64,000 nt of DNA, taken from assembly GCF_964340395.1 (NCBI RefSeq), contig NC_135549.1, positions 33,274,832 to 33,338,831 on the forward strand, written 5' to 3'. The translations under genes and the position numbers were made by a program. Position 1 is the first letter of the stretch; every line of letters starts with the position of its first letter. The notes below the pieces were generated by a model. It saw only the letters and a program-made list of their open reading frames with translations, made no database searches and had not been told where the DNA came from. The stretch comes from Glandiceps talaboti. Taxonomy: Eukaryota; Hemichordata; Enteropneusta; Spengelidae. Below, piece after piece: positions 63,505 through 64,000 of the stretch.

Positions 63505-63945
63505 AGATTAACTTCTTTTATAAACTATCTATGAAGATTACCATTACGAAACCTCCACGTTCAATTTTGTCCCAAAGTGCAATGTAAGTGAAGCATTGAT
63601 TGTGAAACAGCCAAGCATTTACATGACATGTTCTGTAACTAGTGTGGTAGCTAGGTAATACATGTATATGTATGTAGTAGTTATGTTTGAACTATATAAG
63701 TAATATTAAAGAATTTATGTAAGAAACTGGGACAAGAACAAATATTTACATGTACCACATTTCAGACAAAGTTATATGCCATTGTAGAAAAGGATTTTTT
63801 TCTTCTATCACATTCCAAAACACAATGACCCCCTATCCACAATTTTCAAAACAGCATGACCCCCTACTGCCAATTTCAAAAACAGAGTGACCCCTACAAA
63901 TCCCCCCCCCCCCCCGGCCGAAGAAACTGACCGGTCCCTAATTGC
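63505..63945. repeat. Second copy of the GACCGGTCAGTTTC element (partial)
   Basis: CCCAAAGTGCAATGTAAGTG, GTGAAACAGCCAAGC and GTGTGGTAGCTAGGTAATAC match 29530-29620. The right end GAAACTGACCGGTCC agrees with the inverted end at 29195. A 14-bp poly-C (63902-63915) is next to it. Confidence 0.75.
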
Positions 63946-64000
63946 CAAAGTTCTTTAATTATGCAAATGAGCAATTAATTCACAGCACTTAATTTCTGTA

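Overview
The window is animal nuclear DNA, low in GC, with spliced coding exons and dense transposon and satellite sequence. The style of the repeats (CA/GACA tails, clustered TCCGTCCG, dispersed AGGTCA-rich repeats) fits a marine invertebrate, either a non-vertebrate deuterostome or a lophotrochozoan. I cannot name the species from the sequence alone.

One host gene is clear. The minus strand carries the last three coding exons of a Shal/Kv4 (KCND) A-type potassium channel: 60056-59967, 26431-26342 and 21784-21326. All three are in phase 0 with good splice sites. Together they encode the cytoplasmic C-terminus, from the segment after S6 through the HHHLLRCLEKTT motif to a PDZ-type end, VVRISAL. 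Most of the window is therefore a 33.5-kb Kv4 intron (26432-59966), a 4.6-kb intron (21785-26341), the start of a further upstream intron (60057-64000) and the gene's 3' flank (1-21325).

The rest is repeats. About a fifth of the window is tandem arrays: a 46-bp array (1-628), a 78-bp tRNA-like array (1165-3192), a giant head-to-head inverted 37-bp array (6291-10056), a 33-bp minisatellite open on both strands (17055-18917), a 46-bp array carrying IR1 nuclear-receptor elements (19053-19499), a 38-bp array (25431-26045), a TACATGTA-rich array (44463-45292), a 56-bp array (53794-54803) and a 26/28-bp array (56423-59530).

Mobile DNA includes a 5'-truncated Penelope-like element with a GIY-YIG endonuclease (13402-15066). 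Its 3' part matches a dispersed repeat family found more than a dozen times in the window. There is also a hAT-like element with a perfect 8-bp target duplication and other elements nested inside it (27819-30476), a 388-bp terminal-inverted-repeat element whose empty site is visible in a paralogous repeat (33695-34082), a foldback MITE (25288-25427) and a non-LTR 3' tail (22920-23129). Two CpG-richer spots with promoter-type motifs (about 46.7 kb and 63.2 kb) may be intronic promoters.

The most unusual observations are: (1) 26 tRNA-sized units joined head to tail with almost no spacer, each with Pol III A and B box sequences; (2) the 3.8-kb inverted satellite; (3) tandem copies, in the Kv4 3' UTR, of the 36-bp segment that encodes the channel's PDZ ligand; (4) a minisatellite repeating the AGGTCACTGACCT element just downstream of Kv4.
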